This document shows, piece after piece, positions 29,968-38,812 of a stretch of DNA of 64,000 bases (position 1 is the first letter of the stretch; each line of letters starts with the position of its first letter). Made by a program: the position numbers and the translations under genes. The stretch covers positions 23,401-87,400 of the forward strand of contig NZ_JBJGDW010000007.1 of assembly GCF_045062605.1 (NCBI RefSeq), written 5' to 3'. The DNA is from Deinococcus sp045062605 (GTDB lineage Bacteria > Deinococcota > Deinococci > Deinococcales > Deinococcaceae). The notes under the pieces are model-generated. The model ran no database searches, was not told where the DNA came from, and saw nothing but the letters and a program-made list of their open reading frames with translations.

Positions 29968-30264
29968 TCAACGGGCCACGTCGGTGACGCCCGCCGCCGC
30001 CGAGCGGAACTGCCAGTCGCGGGCCACGCTGTTCCACAGCCCCGACGCGCCCACCAGAATCACCAGCGCCGTGCCCAGCACCGCCAGCCCGGTGACCGCC
30101 CCGGCCCAGCTCATGGCCGGACGGGGGCCGCGTGGGGGGCGGTTGGCCTTCCTCGCCTTCTCGGGTCTGGGGGTCTCCCGAGCCGCACTGGCCCTCGCTG
30201 CACCGGGCAGCCCCACCGACGGCAGGCCGGAGGAATAGGGGCGAGGTTTGCGGACGAAACTCAT
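29968..30264 (-). CDS. Small single-span membrane protein before the PBP
   Basis: 98 residues: a basic proline/arginine-rich cytoplasmic N-terminus (about 1-50) and one membrane helix (about 55-75, AGAVTGLAVLGTALVILVGA), then a short outer tail. It is the first gene of a two-gene unit with the class A PBP. Size and topology recall small regulators of cell-wall enzymes, but there is no recognisable homology. TATCCT lies 6 nt before the ATG at 30264, which decides the start. Confidence 0.65.
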   Translation of the reverse strand: MSFVRKPRPYSSGLPSVGLPGAARASAARETPRPEKARKANRPPRGPRPAMSWAGAVTGLAVLGTALVILVGASGLWNSVARDWQFRSAAAGVTDVAR

Positions 30265-30270
30265 AGGTAA

Positions 30271-30276
30271 AGGATA
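30271..30276 (-). promoter_or_regulatory. -10 hexamer TATCCT for membrane protein-PBP unit
   Basis: Minus-strand TATCCT, then 6 nt, then the ATG at 30264. No Shine-Dalgarno. Confidence 0.5.
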
Positions 30277-30408
30277 GGGGGGGTGCATGAGCGCCACATC
30301 ACACCAAAGAGTGAGCAAGTGGGGGTTAATGGCAGGCTGTGGCTCTGACTTTCTGGCCCTGACTTCCCGCTGACTTGTCTGGGTGGAGGCGCGGGTATGG
30401 TGGGCGAA

Positions 30409-30868
30409 TGGCCCACACTCCCCGCGTGCTGATTCTCTGCACCCACAATTCGGCCCGCTCGCAGATGGCAGATGGCAGGGGGCACTGACCCGCGCGGCTG
30501 CCGGGCGCGTGGGCCTGCCGCTGGACGTGCATTCGGCGGGAACCGAGGCCACCCGCGTCAAGGACGAGGCCCGCACCGTCATGGCCGAACTGGGCCTGAG
30601 CCTGGACGCCCACACCAGCAAGACGCTGTGGGACGTGCCCGACGCCCAGAACTTTGATTACGTGATCACGGTCTGCGGCGCGGCAGACCAGGCGTGTCCG
30701 GCGTATGGGGGCCAGACGACGCGCCTGCACTACCCCTTTCCCGATCCCTCGGGCGGACCACTTGAGCGCTGGCGGAGTGTCCGGGACGCTCTGGCGCTGC
30801 AATTCGGGGCGTTTGTGGAAGCTTTGAGGGCGGGTGAGCCGGCTCCGGCTGGCGTGCAACCCGATTGA
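30409..30868 (+). pseudogene. arsC: Frameshifted arsenate reductase/LMW phosphatase
   Basis: From the ATG at 30409 the protein begins TPRVLILCTHNSARSQMAD, an intact phosphate-binding loop C-x5-R-S. It then hits a stop after 26 residues. The rest of the enzyme continues in another frame: LPLDVHSAGTEATRVKDEAR, then NFDYVITVCGAADQACPAYG with the family's later cysteines. The break falls in GCAGATGGCAGATGGCAG, a 7-base tandem duplication, near 30468. Without repair or frameshifting the loop is severed from the fold, so no active ArsC is expected. An assembly error at the short repeat is possible. Confidence 0.7.
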
Positions 30869-30915
30869 GCAGGAGCGGTGAGAGATTCAATCACCTCCGA
30901 GCATTCAGACCGGCC

Positions 30916-30921
30916 TACACT
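30916..30921 (+). promoter_or_regulatory. -10 hexamer TACACT, leaderless start
   Basis: TACACT, then 6 nt, then the ATG at 30928. Confidence 0.55.
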
Positions 30922-30927
30922 CTGAAC

Positions 30928-32130
30928 ATGACCCCCGCGACACTGACCCTGCCCCACCGTCTGCGCGAACAGTTTCCCCCGCTGGCTGCGGGCCGCGCGT
31001 ATCTGGACAACGCGGCGGGCGGGCTGCTGCCCCTGCGTGCCATTGAAGCGATCACCGCCCACCTGATGCGCTACGGCGCAACCAACGCCATGCCTGGACA
31101 CCTGCCGGGGGGCGAGATTCTGGCCCTCAAGCACCACGCCCGCGCGGCCACCGCCCTGTTCCTGAACGCCCAGCCAGAGGATGTGGCGCTGGCGCAGAGT
31201 GCCACGGCGCTGGCCTTCCGCCTGTCTGCCGCCTTTGCCCGCCTGTGGGGGCCGGGGGACGAGGTGATCGTGTCGGGCCTGGAACACGAGGCCAACGCCA
31301 GCCCCTGGCGCGAGCTGGAGCGCGTGGGCGTGACCGTGAAGGTCTGGCACGCCCGCCCGCCGGAAATGCGCCTGCACGCCGACGATCTGGCGGAAATGCT
31401 CTCGGAAAAAACCCGTCTGGTGTCAGTGACGGCGGCCAGCAACGCGCTGGGCGTCACTGTGGATATTCCCGCCGTGGCGGCCCAGGTGCGTGCGGCAGGT
31501 GCCTGGACGATGGTAGACGCCGTCCACGCCGCGCCGCACACGCTGCCAGACGTGGGGGCGTGGGGCGCGGACTTCGTGATGTTCAGCCCCTACAAGGTCT
31601 TCGGCCCGCACCTGGGGGCGCTGTGGATCAGACCCGAACACCGTGCCCACCTGCCCTGGCCCAAGCTGAGCTTTGTGCCAGACGGCGATATCACGGGCAT
31701 TGAACACGGCACGCCGCAGTACGAACTGCTGGCTGGCTGGCTGGGAACGCTGGATTACCTGCGCGAGCTGGGGGAGTCGGATGAGTTGACGCGGGGCGCA
31801 CTGGTGTCGGCCTACGCCCGGATTGCCGAACTGGAAGGGCCAGTGGCCGAGCGCCTGATCTCTGGATTGGCGGGGATGGAAAACGTGACCCTTTATGGCC
31901 CGCAGGACATGACGGGCCGGGTGGGAACGGCGGCCTTCCGCGTGGACGGCGAATCTCCTGATCAGACTGCTGCCCGCCTGACTGCTGCCGGGGTGGACGC
32001 AGGTGCGGGCCATTTCTACGCCGTGCAGCCTCTCAAAGATCTGGGTTTATACCCCGAGGGCGTCGTGCGCGTCAGCATCGCGCATTACACGACTCTGGAG
32101 GATGTGGAGCGGTTGCTGGCGGGGATTTGA
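30928..32130 (+). CDS. Class V aminotransferase, cysteine-desulfurase-like (VC1184 type)
   Basis: 400 residues of the PLP-dependent class V fold. The cofactor lysine is in MFSPYKVFGPHLGALW. The PLP-ring aspartate/histidine region is TMVDAVHAAPHTLPD. The opening AYLDNAAGGLLPLRAIEAI is typical of the VC1184-type branch of cysteine-desulfurase-like proteins. I see no clear active-site cysteine loop of the SufS/IscS type, so its reaction is uncertain. The ATG at 30928 is chosen on the TACACT hexamer. Confidence 0.85.
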   Translation: MTPATLTLPHRLREQFPPLAAGRAYLDNAAGGLLPLRAIEAITAHLMRYGATNAMPGHLPGGEILALKHHARAATALFLNAQPEDVALAQSATALAFRLSAAFARLWGPGDEVIVSGLEHEANASPWRELERVGVTVKVWHARPPEMRLHADDLAEMLSEKTRLVSVTAASNALGVTVDIPAVAAQVRAAGAWTMVDAVHAAPHTLPDVGAWGADFVMFSPYKVFGPHLGALWIRPEHRAHLPWPKLSFVPDGDITGIEHGTPQYELLAGWLGTLDYLRELGESDELTRGALVSAYARIAELEGPVAERLISGLAGMENVTLYGPQDMTGRVGTAAFRVDGESPDQTAARLTAAGVDAGAGHFYAVQPLKDLGLYPEGVVRVSIAHYTTLEDVERLLAGI

Positions 32131-32195
32131 GGAGGAGCTAACGGTCTAAAAGGCAAACTGTTTGACCGCTCAAAATTTTAGCGGTTAGGCGGTTA

Positions 32196-32329
32196 TACGG
32201 ACTCCGATTGAAAGGTGTTGGAAACACCTGGAAATCCGAACGGAGTGAGCAGGAGAAAAACGGGTTCCGGGCGTGAAGTGTAGGAATCGGCGCTGTCCCG
32301 ATTTCTACACGAAACAAACGGAATCCGTA
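32196..32329 (-). mobile_element. Dispersed MITE-like repeat, copy D
   Basis: 134 bp with near-perfect ends TACGGACTCCG and CGGAATCCGTA, and an intact internal hairpin AGGTGTTGGAAACACCT. It is the best-preserved copy, oriented like copy C. It lies between the class V aminotransferase gene and the 3' end of pyrF. A small hairpin ACCGCT/AGCGGT at 32165-32185 sits just upstream. Confidence 0.85.
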
Positions 32330-32353
32330 CTAGATCTTTTGACGGTTGGATGC

Positions 32354-33160
32354 TTAAGCCAGCACCCCGTTCAGCTCATCCCTGAACCCTTTCGCCGCCT
32401 CCACACTGGCTGCCACGCTCAGGCTATCCGCGTACTGCACGCCCCGGCTGGCGCTGGCGAGTGCGCCCGTACCGCCCGCATGGAAAGCCCCCTGCAAATC
32501 GGTGGCGGCGGCCCCCTGTGCGCCCAGCCCGGGCAACAGCAGCAGCGCACGCGGCATCAGCGCCCGGAAGGTGGCGAGGTCCGCCGCGTGCGTTGCGCCC
32601 ACCACTGCGCCAACGCTGCCGTATTCGCCCTCTGGTTCCTGTGCGTTCAGGCGGGCCACTTCCACCGCCACCCGCTCGCTCACCCCGCTGCCCTGCAAGT
32701 CGGCCTGACCGGGATTGCTCGTCTTGACCAGGACGAACACCGCGCCGCCGTTTGCCTGCGCCGTGTCCATGAACGGGGTCAGCGTTTCAAAGCCCAGAAA
32801 TGGGTTGACTGTCAGCGCCGCCCCTGCGTGCCGCCCGGTCAGCCACGCCCGCGCATAGGCCCCAGCCGTACTGCCGATGTCGCCGCGTTTGGCGTCCAGC
32901 AGCACGGGCAGCCCCAGCATGCGGGCAGCGGCGCAGACTTCCTCCAGAATGCCGAAGCCTTCCAGCCCCAACGCCTCGTAAAAGGCAAATTGCGGTTTGA
33001 TGCAGGCAGCATAGGGGGCGCACGCCTCCAGCACGTCCAGCGTGTGGGTTTTCAGGTGGGCGGCGTCGCGGTAAGCGCCCCGGCGCGGGTCCAGGCCCAC
33101 GCACAGGCGGGTGTTCAGTCGGCGGGTGCGCTCGGTGACGGCCTGGGCAAAGGTGAGCAT
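32354..33160 (-). CDS. pyrF: Orotidine 5'-phosphate decarboxylase (type 2)
   Basis: 268 residues, the length of the type 2 PyrF group. It makes UMP from OMP in the last step of pyrimidine synthesis. The catalytic network is visible in LLDAKRGDIGSTAGAYARAW, with VCVGLDPRRG-like residues at the start (LCVGLDPRRGAY) and LLLPGLGAQG near the phosphate-binding end. TACCCT lies 7 nt before the ATG at 33160. Confidence 0.92.
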   Translation of the reverse strand: MLTFAQAVTERTRRLNTRLCVGLDPRRGAYRDAAHLKTHTLDVLEACAPYAACIKPQFAFYEALGLEGFGILEEVCAAARMLGLPVLLDAKRGDIGSTAGAYARAWLTGRHAGAALTVNPFLGFETLTPFMDTAQANGGAVFVLVKTSNPGQADLQGSGVSERVAVEVARLNAQEPEGEYGSVGAVVGATHAADLATFRALMPRALLLLPGLGAQGAAATDLQGAFHAGGTGALASASRGVQYADSLSVAASVEAAKGFRDELNGVLA

Positions 33161-33167
33161 CGTGGCG

Positions 33168-33173
33168 AGGGTA
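33168..33173 (-). promoter_or_regulatory. -10 hexamer TACCCT for pyrF
   Basis: Minus-strand TACCCT, 7 nt, ATG at 33160. No Shine-Dalgarno. Confidence 0.5.
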
Positions 33174-33246
33174 ACACTTGCTGGTGTCCAGGGGCCAACG
33201 GGTCTGAGAGTCTAAGGGCCGAAAAGAGAGTGTGGGAAGCTGCTTT

Positions 33247-33265
33247 CCCCTCTCTACTTGTGAGG
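33247..33265. repeat. Degraded CCCCTCTCC-type element
   Basis: CCCCTCTCTACTTGTGAGGG matches the left side and loop of the hairpins at 635 and 27687, but the right arm is eroded. Confidence 0.35.
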
Positions 33266-33311
33266 GCAGCGGGGACGGTGGAGCGTATGACCATCGCCTC
33301 CGCTCACGCCA

Positions 33312-34028
33312 TTACCCCAGCATTTCCCGCGCCACGCGCACCAGTTCGGCGTTGTCGCCAGCCCCGTCAAAGTCGCCGGGCAGCAGCAACGTGTCTTCCA
33401 GGCCGATACGGGCACCCAGGCCGCGCCGTCCCGCCTCGCGCAACAGGGGCCAGGTACTCTCGCCCAGGCCGTGCAGGACGACCTGTCTGTCCAGACCTGC
33501 GGCGTCCAGCAGGGCGAACATTGTCGTCAATTCGGCCTTGTAATCGCGGATGGGTTTGTCGGGCATTTCCAGCAGGAGGCGCAGTACCTTGTCACGCCGG
33601 GGCCAGTCCAGAAAGGCCCGCACCGCGTCCGCCGTCCACAATCCCGCCTCCACGCCGATGCCGCGCGTGAGGAGCAGTTCAGCCAGTTCGGGGGACTGCT
33701 GTTCATGCCAGTTGACGGAAACAAAGTCGGGCAGCACCGTCCAGGCCCGGACGGCGGCCAGTCTGGCCTCTGCGTGCGGCAGAATCCACCAGCCACTGGA
33801 AATGCCCACGGGAACGCCCGGACACGCGGCACGCACGGCGTTCAGCGCCTGCGCGACATCTCCAGCCTCCAGACTTTCCGCCCCCGCCGCATTCCGGGGG
33901 TGCAGATGCAGGGCGTCCGCGCCCGCCTCCACTGCCGCGCGTGCATCCTGCGCCAGTTGCTGGGGCGTGATGGGAACTTTTGAATGCTCGCTGGGACTCC
34001 GGTTGCCGTTCAGGGCCGCTTTTAACAC
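33312..34028 (-). CDS. BKACE family enzyme (DUF849)
   Basis: 238 residues of the beta-keto acid cleavage enzyme family, zinc-dependent TIM barrels that condense a beta-keto acid with acetyl-CoA. The metal-binding pair is in GADALHLHPRN and a later segment in LPDFVSVNWHEQQSP. VQVGISSGWW-like sequence (VPVGISSGWW) precedes it. It is shorter than typical 270-300-residue members, so the substrate class is open. I use the GTG at 34028 because TACAGT lies 6 nt upstream on this strand and the family begins LKAALNGNR. Confidence 0.8.
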   Translation of the reverse strand: MLKAALNGNRSPSEHSKVPITPQQLAQDARAAVEAGADALHLHPRNAAGAESLEAGDVAQALNAVRAACPGVPVGISSGWWILPHAEARLAAVRAWTVLPDFVSVNWHEQQSPELAELLLTRGIGVEAGLWTADAVRAFLDWPRRDKVLRLLLEMPDKPIRDYKAELTTMFALLDAAGLDRQVVLHGLGESTWPLLREAGRRGLGARIGLEDTLLLPGDFDGAGDNAELVRVAREMLG

Positions 34029-34034
34029 CGCTCT

Positions 34035-34040
34035 ACTGTA
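34035..34040 (-). promoter_or_regulatory. -10 hexamer TACAGT for BKACE gene
   Basis: Minus-strand TACAGT, 6 nt, GTG at 34028. It faces the TAGCGT hexamer of the divergent DUF1028 gene at 34049. Confidence 0.5.
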
Positions 34041-34048
34041 AAGCCTGC

Positions 34049-34054
34049 TAGCGT
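34049..34054 (+). promoter_or_regulatory. -10 hexamer TAGCGT, leaderless start
   Basis: TAGCGT, 5 nt, ATG at 34060. A weaker match than its neighbours. Confidence 0.35.
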
Positions 34055-34059
34055 TCCGT

Positions 34060-34914
<855 letters not shown>

Positions 34915-34953
34915 GCAAAGGCAGCATGGAGGCCGCTTCTGTTCCATCTGCAC

Positions 34954-34959
34954 TAAACT
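34954..34959 (+). promoter_or_regulatory. -10 hexamer TAAACT, leaderless start
   Basis: TAAACT, 6 nt, ATG at 34966. Confidence 0.55.
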
Positions 34960-34965
34960 TCCCAT

Positions 34966-35448
34966 ATGCGCCTTTCGGCCACCGACGTGTACGCCTTTCA
35001 GGCCCTGGGTTTCCTGGGGACCCATTATCAGGGGACAGGGGACGCCACGCGCTGGGTGTCCAGCGAGGAAATCAGCGAGGCCACCGGGGTTCACCGCCCG
35101 TATCTGGTGCGCATTCTGGCGGCGCTGGGCAACAAGGGTGTGGTAAAAAGCAAGAAAGGCATCGGCGGCGGCTACGCGCTGGCCCGCAAGGCCGGGCTGA
35201 TCAGCCTGTGCGAGGTGGTGCGCGCCATCGACGGCCCGGTTGCGCCCCTCTCATGCATCAGCCTGAACTGGCACGAGTCCTGCCCGGAGGAAGGCAGATG
35301 CCACGCCCGCGCCACCGTCTATACCCGCATGCGCGACGCCATGCTGGGCGTGTTGCAGGAGTTCAGCGTGGCCGATCTGGTGACCGACGCGCGCCAGGGC
35401 GTCAGCTACGGCCACTGCCTGGGGCATCTGCTCAAGCCGAACGCGTAA
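34966..35448 (+). CDS. Rrf2-family transcriptional regulator
   Basis: 160 residues. The winged helix (about 1-85) holds EEISEATGVHRPYLVRILAA and the wing KSKKGIGGGYALAR. A cysteine-rich loop (CISLNWHESCPEEGRCHAR, three cysteines) is placed where IscR/NsrR-type members bind a [2Fe-2S] or [4Fe-4S] cluster. It probably senses iron-sulfur state, oxygen or NO; which one is not readable. Its targets are not evident from the neighbours. Confidence 0.9.
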   Translation: MRLSATDVYAFQALGFLGTHYQGTGDATRWVSSEEISEATGVHRPYLVRILAALGNKGVVKSKKGIGGGYALARKAGLISLCEVVRAIDGPVAPLSCISLNWHESCPEEGRCHARATVYTRMRDAMLGVLQEFSVADLVTDARQGVSYGHCLGHLLKPNA

Positions 35449-35452
35449 CGCT

Positions 35453-35469
35453 CCTTATTTTAGATAAGG
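35453..35469. terminator. Hairpin between convergent genes
   Basis: CCTTAT-TTTAG-ATAAGG overlaps the end of the LptA-like gene and follows the Rrf2 gene stop. It is short and has no long T-run, so only a weak candidate. Confidence 0.3.
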
Positions 35470-36108
35470 CGTGAAGCGTCCCAGCGTGGCCGCGTCCGGG
35501 CTGGTGGATGAGCGCACCACCTGATTGCCGCCGAAGACCAGCAGCAGCCGTCCTGCCGCGTCCGCCGAGGCGTTCAGCGTTCCCTGCTTGGCGGTGTACG
35601 GCCCGGTCAGTACGGCCTGCATGGTGTTCAGATCGAAGACCAGCGCCGCGCCGCTCAGGGCGGGACCGTCGGCCTTCACGCCGCCCAGCGCGGTCACGAA
35701 GGCGCTGCCCACGTTCAGGATCACGCGCGGCGCACTGAGGTTCTTAAAGCGGGCGTCGTTGTAGGTCACGTTGCCGGTGGCGGTCACGGTGGAGGATTTG
35801 AGGTCATAGATCACCTGAGCAGCCCGCAGCGTTCCGCCCTGCCTGGTGGTCAGAACGGCGTTCTGGGCGGTCAGGGTCTTGCCAGGGTTCAGGGTCATAG
35901 AAGCCGCCACCAGTTTCAGGCCGCCCTTGCTGTCTGTGGCGGTCCCGCCCTGTGGGAGTTCGGTGACGCCCGTTTCAATATTCAGGTTCTGCGGCCCGCG
36001 CGGCGTGACGTTCAGCCCGCCGAAGCTCACGGCCTGCCCCCCGGACAGGGGACTCAGGGTCAACAGGCTCAGGGTTACGGCGGCCAGCAAAGAGGGGAGG
36101 AATTTCAT
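35455..36108 (-). CDS. LptA/OstA-like secreted protein
   Basis: 217 residues, signal peptide at about 1-24. The body is a stack of short beta strands (LKLVAASMTL, GKTLTAQNAVLTTRQGG, LRAAQVIYDLKSSTVTATGN), the beta-jellyroll pattern of OstA/LptA periplasmic proteins that carry lipopolysaccharide or other lipids. In a Deinococcus-type envelope the cargo would be another outer lipid or glycan (inference). TACGGT lies 6 nt before the ATG, and GAGAGG also lies there. Confidence 0.75.
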   Translation of the reverse strand: MKFLPSLLAAVTLSLLTLSPLSGGQAVSFGGLNVTPRGPQNLNIETGVTELPQGGTATDSKGGLKLVAASMTLNPGKTLTAQNAVLTTRQGGTLRAAQVIYDLKSSTVTATGNVTYNDARFKNLSAPRVILNVGSAFVTALGGVKADGPALSGAALVFDLNTMQAVLTGPYTAKQGTLNASADAAGRLLLVFGGNQVVRSSTSPDAATLGRFTPYLK

Positions 36109-36229
36109 CCTCTCACCGTAAACGGCCCATGCCTGAGCGGCGTGAGGGGCGTGGTCAGACCTGATTCAGGTGCCCCGCGCCCTCCCTGCGCTCTCATGGG
36201 GTTTCAACCGCCGACTAGGACGGGGGCGT

Positions 36230-36235
36230 TACACT
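36230..36235 (+). promoter_or_regulatory. -10 hexamer TACACT for second amidase
   Basis: TACACT, 8 nt, GTG at 36244. This is the main reason for choosing the GTG start. Confidence 0.45.
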
Positions 36236-36243
36236 CCGGGACA

Positions 36244-37404
36244 GTGATCTTCTCAATTCTAGTGTCTCTTCCGTTCCCAGGCTGCCGGAGTGCGGCGCGT
36301 TTTCCCCGGCTTCTTCAGATCGTCGCCCTGCTGTGTGCGTTTCTGGCCGTGCCCCGTGCCGACGCCGCCCCGCGTGTGGGATCGCATGACGGCTTCACGC
36401 GGCTGGTGTTCGATCTGCCGGGCAATGCCACTTCTGAAGTCAGCACGGCGGGCCGCAGCGTGACCGTCAAGCTGAATGTCCAACTCAGGGCTGAGCAGGG
36501 CGCATTGAAGGCGGCAGGTGTCACGGCGTATACAGTGGCGGGCGGAACGGTCACGGTCACGCTGGCGGAGCGTGTCAGCGCGGCCAGAACCAGGGTCAGC
36601 GTGCTGCCCAGGAGCGGCGTGGCGGCAGCCCGGCTGGTGATCGACGTGCCCATCACTGCCGCCGCGCAGCCATCAGTCCGGGCGGCGGCCACCTCCACCA
36701 GACCGGCGGCCTCTCCCACTGTCACCCGCCCCCGCGTGGTGCTGGACGCCGGGCACGGCGGCGGCGACTCGGGCATGGTCAGTCAGTGGGTCAAGGAAAA
36801 GGACGTGACCCTGGACGTCGCTCTGCGAACGCGCGCCGAACTGGTTAAACATGGCGTGGACGTGGTGATGGTGCGGACCGCCGACACCTGGCTCAGCGCC
36901 GATAAGCGCAGCGATCTGGACGCCCGTTCGCGGCTGGCAACCACCGGCAGGGTCAGCGCCTACATCAGCATTCATGTCAATGCGGGCGGGGCCTCGGCGC
37001 AGGGCATCGAGACGTTTTACTTCGGGCAGCCGCCTGGGGGGAGCAACAGCCGCGCCGTTCTGGAAAACGGCGGCGGCAGCGTGGGCCAGGAACTGACCCG
37101 GCAGGCGGCCAGCAGCGCCCAGAATCTGCTGGGCGACATCCTGTCGCAGGCCAAGTTGTCGTTCTCGCGCCAACTGGCCCAGAAGGTGCAGTCGCGGCTG
37201 CTGCAATATACCGGGGCCGCCAGCCGGGGCGTCAAGACCGACGCCTTCTACGTGATCCGCGACCCCACCACCCCCGCCATCCTGACCGAGATCGGTTTTG
37301 GCAGCAACCCCAGCGAGGGACCCCGGCTGGCAACCCCCGCCTACCGCGAAAAGGTCGCGCAGGGTCTGGCGAGGGCCATTCTGGATTTCCTGAACACGCA
37401 GTAA
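36244..37404 (+). CDS. N-acetylmuramoyl-L-alanine amidase, short form
   Basis: 386 residues from the GTG. The signal peptide is at about 1-44, ending PRADAA. One AMIN domain (about 45-145) has FTRLVFDLPGNATSEVSTAG. The amidase_3 domain (about 160-385) has RPRVVLDAGHGGGDSGMVS, SAYISIHVNAGG and LTEIGFGSNPSEGP. It splits the glycan-peptide bond of peptidoglycan. It differs from the longer amidase at 9488-11338 in having one AMIN domain and no proline linker. Confidence 0.88.
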   Translation: MIFSILVSLPFPGCRSAARFPRLLQIVALLCAFLAVPRADAAPRVGSHDGFTRLVFDLPGNATSEVSTAGRSVTVKLNVQLRAEQGALKAAGVTAYTVAGGTVTVTLAERVSAARTRVSVLPRSGVAAARLVIDVPITAAAQPSVRAAATSTRPAASPTVTRPRVVLDAGHGGGDSGMVSQWVKEKDVTLDVALRTRAELVKHGVDVVMVRTADTWLSADKRSDLDARSRLATTGRVSAYISIHVNAGGASAQGIETFYFGQPPGGSNSRAVLENGGGSVGQELTRQAASSAQNLLGDILSQAKLSFSRQLAQKVQSRLLQYTGAASRGVKTDAFYVIRDPTTPAILTEIGFGSNPSEGPRLATPAYREKVAQGLARAILDFLNTQ

Positions 37405-37426
37405 GCGTTAGCCACAGGCTCTGAGA

Positions 37427-38659
37427 TCAGGTCTTCCCTCCGATCTTCCGCAACTGCACCCCGTACACGCCGTTCAGGTCCTCGCGCCACGCCAGCACGA
37501 TCTCTCCGTCCGGCAGCACCGCGAGACTGGGAGACCGGGCGTCGTGGTGGGGGTCCAGATTCATCACGCCAGAATCCTGCCAGCGCCCGCCCAGCCAACG
37601 CGACAGATACACCTGCCCGGTGCCGAAGCGTTCCTCTACCCAGGCGAGAATTGGCTGCCCATTCGCGTCCAGTGCCAGGGCAGGGGCGGCGGCGTAGTTC
37701 GCACTGACGGGACCGCCCAGCGCCTGCCACTGTTGCCCATTCCAGCGTGAGGCGTACAACGCGTCCTTGCCGTTCAGGTCTTCCAGCCACGCCACAACTG
37801 GCTGCCCCCGAGCATCTAATTTCAGGCGGGTGGAGGCCAGATAGCGGTCCGGCGTGCGGTTGAGGCTGCCGCCCAGCCCTTCCCAGGCCGCGCCGTTCCA
37901 GCGTTTCACGAAGACGTTGCTGGCCAGTACCTCGCCCTGAAGCCACGCCACGGTGGGCTGCCCCGCCCCGTTCAGCCCCAGCGCGGGCGTGCGCGAGAAG
38001 ACGCTGATCTGGTTGAAGGCCGGGCTGCGCGTCCAGGTTTTTGCCGCCGGGTCCCAGCGGCGCACGCTCAGGCGGCTGCCGTAGGGATTGCGCAGGGACT
38101 CGCCCCACGCGAAGACGGGTTCGCCGTTCTGTGCCACCACTGAGCGGGTGCGCGCGGCGTAGGGCAGATCGTCGCCCAGATAACGCGGAAACCAGTCGGT
38201 CCAGTTTCCATTCTGATACGCCCGGAAGACCACCACGTCGTTGTCGCCGTAATTCTCGTTCCAGACCATGATCGGCGTGCCCTGCCCGTCCAGCGCCAGA
38301 TCGATGTTGGAGGCGGGGCGAGGAACATCGTAATTCAGCACGCCGCCGGGGAGGCCGCCGCGCAGCAGTTCCCAGTTTCCGTCCGCGTCGCCCAGATCAC
38401 TGCGCCAGACCCGGACCTTGCGCGATTCGTAAAAGCCCTTTCCGCTGTCGGCCTGCCCGGCATCGTTCAGCAGCGCCAGCACCAGGGAGCCGTCCGGGGC
38501 GGCGGCAATCTGTACCTCGCGCAACGGGCGCGCGGCCTCGGCGGGGGGTGGGGATAGGGTTTGAAAAGCCTGCGGGGCTTCGTTGCCGCCTGCATGGGCG
38601 CTGCCAAGCAGGGCGGCGCACAGGAAAATTAAGCGGGGGTGGACCGGGAATCTGGACAT
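37427..38659 (-). CDS. Secreted beta-propeller-like protein
   Basis: 410 residues with a signal peptide (about 1-23, ending SAHA). At least six repeats of about 45 residues each hold a strand like PVVAWLEDLNGKDALYASRW, GQPILAWVEERFGTGQVYLS or GEIVLAWREDLNGVYGVQLR. This is a beta-propeller of the sialidase/exo-repeat style without visible catalytic residues. Binding of a glycan or protein outside the cell is the most likely role. AGGAGG sets the ATG at 38659. Confidence 0.7.
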   Translation of the reverse strand: MSRFPVHPRLIFLCAALLGSAHAGGNEAPQAFQTLSPPPAEAARPLREVQIAAAPDGSLVLALLNDAGQADSGKGFYESRKVRVWRSDLGDADGNWELLRGGLPGGVLNYDVPRPASNIDLALDGQGTPIMVWNENYGDNDVVVFRAYQNGNWTDWFPRYLGDDLPYAARTRSVVAQNGEPVFAWGESLRNPYGSRLSVRRWDPAAKTWTRSPAFNQISVFSRTPALGLNGAGQPTVAWLQGEVLASNVFVKRWNGAAWEGLGGSLNRTPDRYLASTRLKLDARGQPVVAWLEDLNGKDALYASRWNGQQWQALGGPVSANYAAAPALALDANGQPILAWVEERFGTGQVYLSRWLGGRWQDSGVMNLDPHHDARSPSLAVLPDGEIVLAWREDLNGVYGVQLRKIGGKT

Positions 38660-38800
38660 GGAATGGCCTCCTGAGATCGGAACAGTTGAAGGGCGGGTCA
38701 GCAGGGGTGTCCTGTGCATTCTGCGTCCCTGACTGGGCAGAAACAACGCAGGGAGCCGATGGCACCCGGACCCTGTATCGAGAAATTCGATGGAAGCCTC

Positions 38801-38806
38801 TAGACT
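38801..38806 (+). promoter_or_regulatory. -10 hexamer TAGACT, leaderless start
   Basis: TAGACT, 6 nt, ATG at 38813. Confidence 0.5.
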
Positions 38807-38812
38807 GCGGCC

